The notes under the pieces: generated by a model
The model's input: only the letters and a program-made list of their open reading frames with translations
The model's database searches: none
What the model was told of the DNA's origin: nothing
Shown here: positions 5,628-5,847 of the stretch, in pieces
How positions within the stretch are numbered: position 1 is the first letter of the stretch
Layout of the letters: every line of letters begins with the position of its first letter
From: an uncultured Lachnospiraceae bacterium
GTDB taxonomy: Bacteria; Bacillota; Clostridia; Lachnospirales; Lachnospiraceae
Assembly: GCA_905236365.1 (NCBI GenBank)
Contig: CAJOPP010000183.1
Location: 1-5,847, forward strand
Reading direction: 5' to 3'
DNA length: 5,847 nucleotides
Program-made: the position numbers and the translations under genes

Positions 5628-5707
5628 TTTCCCCTTTTTGAATATAAAAAATCGATTCTGCACAATAGTCACTTTCCAAGCTACATATCCAATCCAAAAC
5701 AATAATC

Positions 5708-5736
5708 TTATCTATTCAGCTATGCTTCATAGATAC
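5708..5736 (+). repeat. Palindromic module, copy 2 of the 2784-2812 element
   Basis: TATCTAT (5709-5715) and ATAGATA (5729-5735) form a 7-bp stem around a 13-nt loop, with a further AGC/GCT pairing inside. The 29 bases match the minus strand of 2812-2784 in 23 positions, both stem arms and loop included. The two copies are in opposite orientation. Confidence 0.55.
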
Positions 5737-5739
5737 GCA

Positions 5740-5768
5740 ACAGGCATGGTGCTCACACACATGCCTGT
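5740..5768. repeat. Stem-loop with 8-bp perfect arms
   Basis: ACAGGCAT (5740-5747) and ATGCCTGT (5761-5768) pair perfectly, and GTG/CAC inside extends the stem. The right arm ATGCCTGT is repeated directly at 5769-5776. It starts 4 bases after the palindromic module at 5708-5736, so the two may be parts of one compound repeat. Confidence 0.5.
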
Positions 5769-5803
5769 ATGCCTGTCATATCGTAAAATATACTCTTTCG
5801 TAC

Positions 5804-5843
5804 GCATCTCGCAGTAAATGCGAAATGCTACCTGAACAGTTAC
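5804..5843. repeat. Hairpin plus an end motif like element A, cut by the window edge
   Basis: GCATCTCGCA (5804-5813) pairs with TGCGAAATGC (5819-5828) at 9 of 10 positions around a 5-nt loop. Directly after it, CTGAACAGTTAC (5832-5843) resembles the right end of element A, GTGAACTGTTAC. This suggests a third repeat copy whose extent cannot be judged, because the window ends at 5847. Confidence 0.4.
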
Positions 5844-5847
5844 AAAT

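Larger units (their letters stand above)
5154..5847. other. 694-bp intergenic region without a convincing gene
   Basis: Apart from the SEC-C promoter and leader, this stretch holds element B, a 16-bp palindrome, a weak terminator-like hairpin, a GC-rich hairpin and a cluster of stem-loops at the right end. Reading frames of 72 to 84 codons exist but cross these hairpins and have no strong start, so I do not call them genes. The 5366-5447 part is AT-rich with nothing I recognise. No gene starts at the right edge on either strand. Confidence 0.6.

Noticed and set aside
5447..5665. 72-codon minus-strand frame in the right intergenic region
   Set aside because: It needs a TTG start with a marginal ribosome site and passes through the GC-rich hairpin and the terminator-like hairpin. 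I cannot recognise a family, though a repeat-derived or decayed gene remains possible.
5563..5817. 84-codon plus-strand frame at the right end
   Set aside because: It crosses several stem-loops, has no good ribosome binding site and shows no domain.

Overview
The window looks like ordinary chromosome from a low-GC Gram-positive anaerobe, most likely a Clostridia/Lachnospiraceae-type gut bacterium. The basis is AT-rich codon usage, purine-rich Shine-Dalgarno sites, consensus-type sigma-A promoters, the protein families, and intergenic spaces filled with small inverted-repeat elements. This placement is inferred from style and was not tested by a database search.

Layout from left to right: (1) 1-659, +, the 3' part of a compact subtilisin-like (S8, AprX-like) serine protease whose beginning lies outside the window. 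(2) 660-856, a convergent intergenic gap with a perfect 11-bp stem. (3) 857-2695, -, a 612-residue UvrD/PcrA-type superfamily 1 DNA helicase with all its motifs. (4) 2696-3075, a spacer holding candidate helicase promoters, a stem-loop module, a strong intrinsic-terminator-like hairpin with its U tract on the + strand, and a 146-bp MITE-like element with 12-bp terminal inverted repeats and a possible 8-bp target duplication. (5) 3076-4548, -, glutamyl-tRNA synthetase. (6) 4650-5153, -, a small SEC-C zinc-motif protein. (7) 5154-5847, a 694-bp stretch without a convincing gene. It carries a very good extended -10 promoter for the SEC-C gene and several repeat or hairpin modules, two of which are related to those in the 2696-3075 spacer.

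The SEC-C gene and gltX are probably co-transcribed leftward from the promoter at 5231-5259, since no terminator and no clear promoter separate them. The helicase probably has its own promoter(s) in the 2696-3075 spacer. The protease converges on the helicase and belongs to a separate unit. The four genes are housekeeping or general-maintenance functions (proteolysis, DNA repair or replication, translation, unknown zinc protein) and do not form a recognisable joint pathway.

I do not see a new defence, biosynthetic or mobile gene system here. The signals most worth a second look are the non-coding repeat elements: a putative non-autonomous transposable element between gltX and a terminator hairpin, a degenerate relative of it upstream of the SEC-C promoter, and a palindromic module present in both large intergenic regions.
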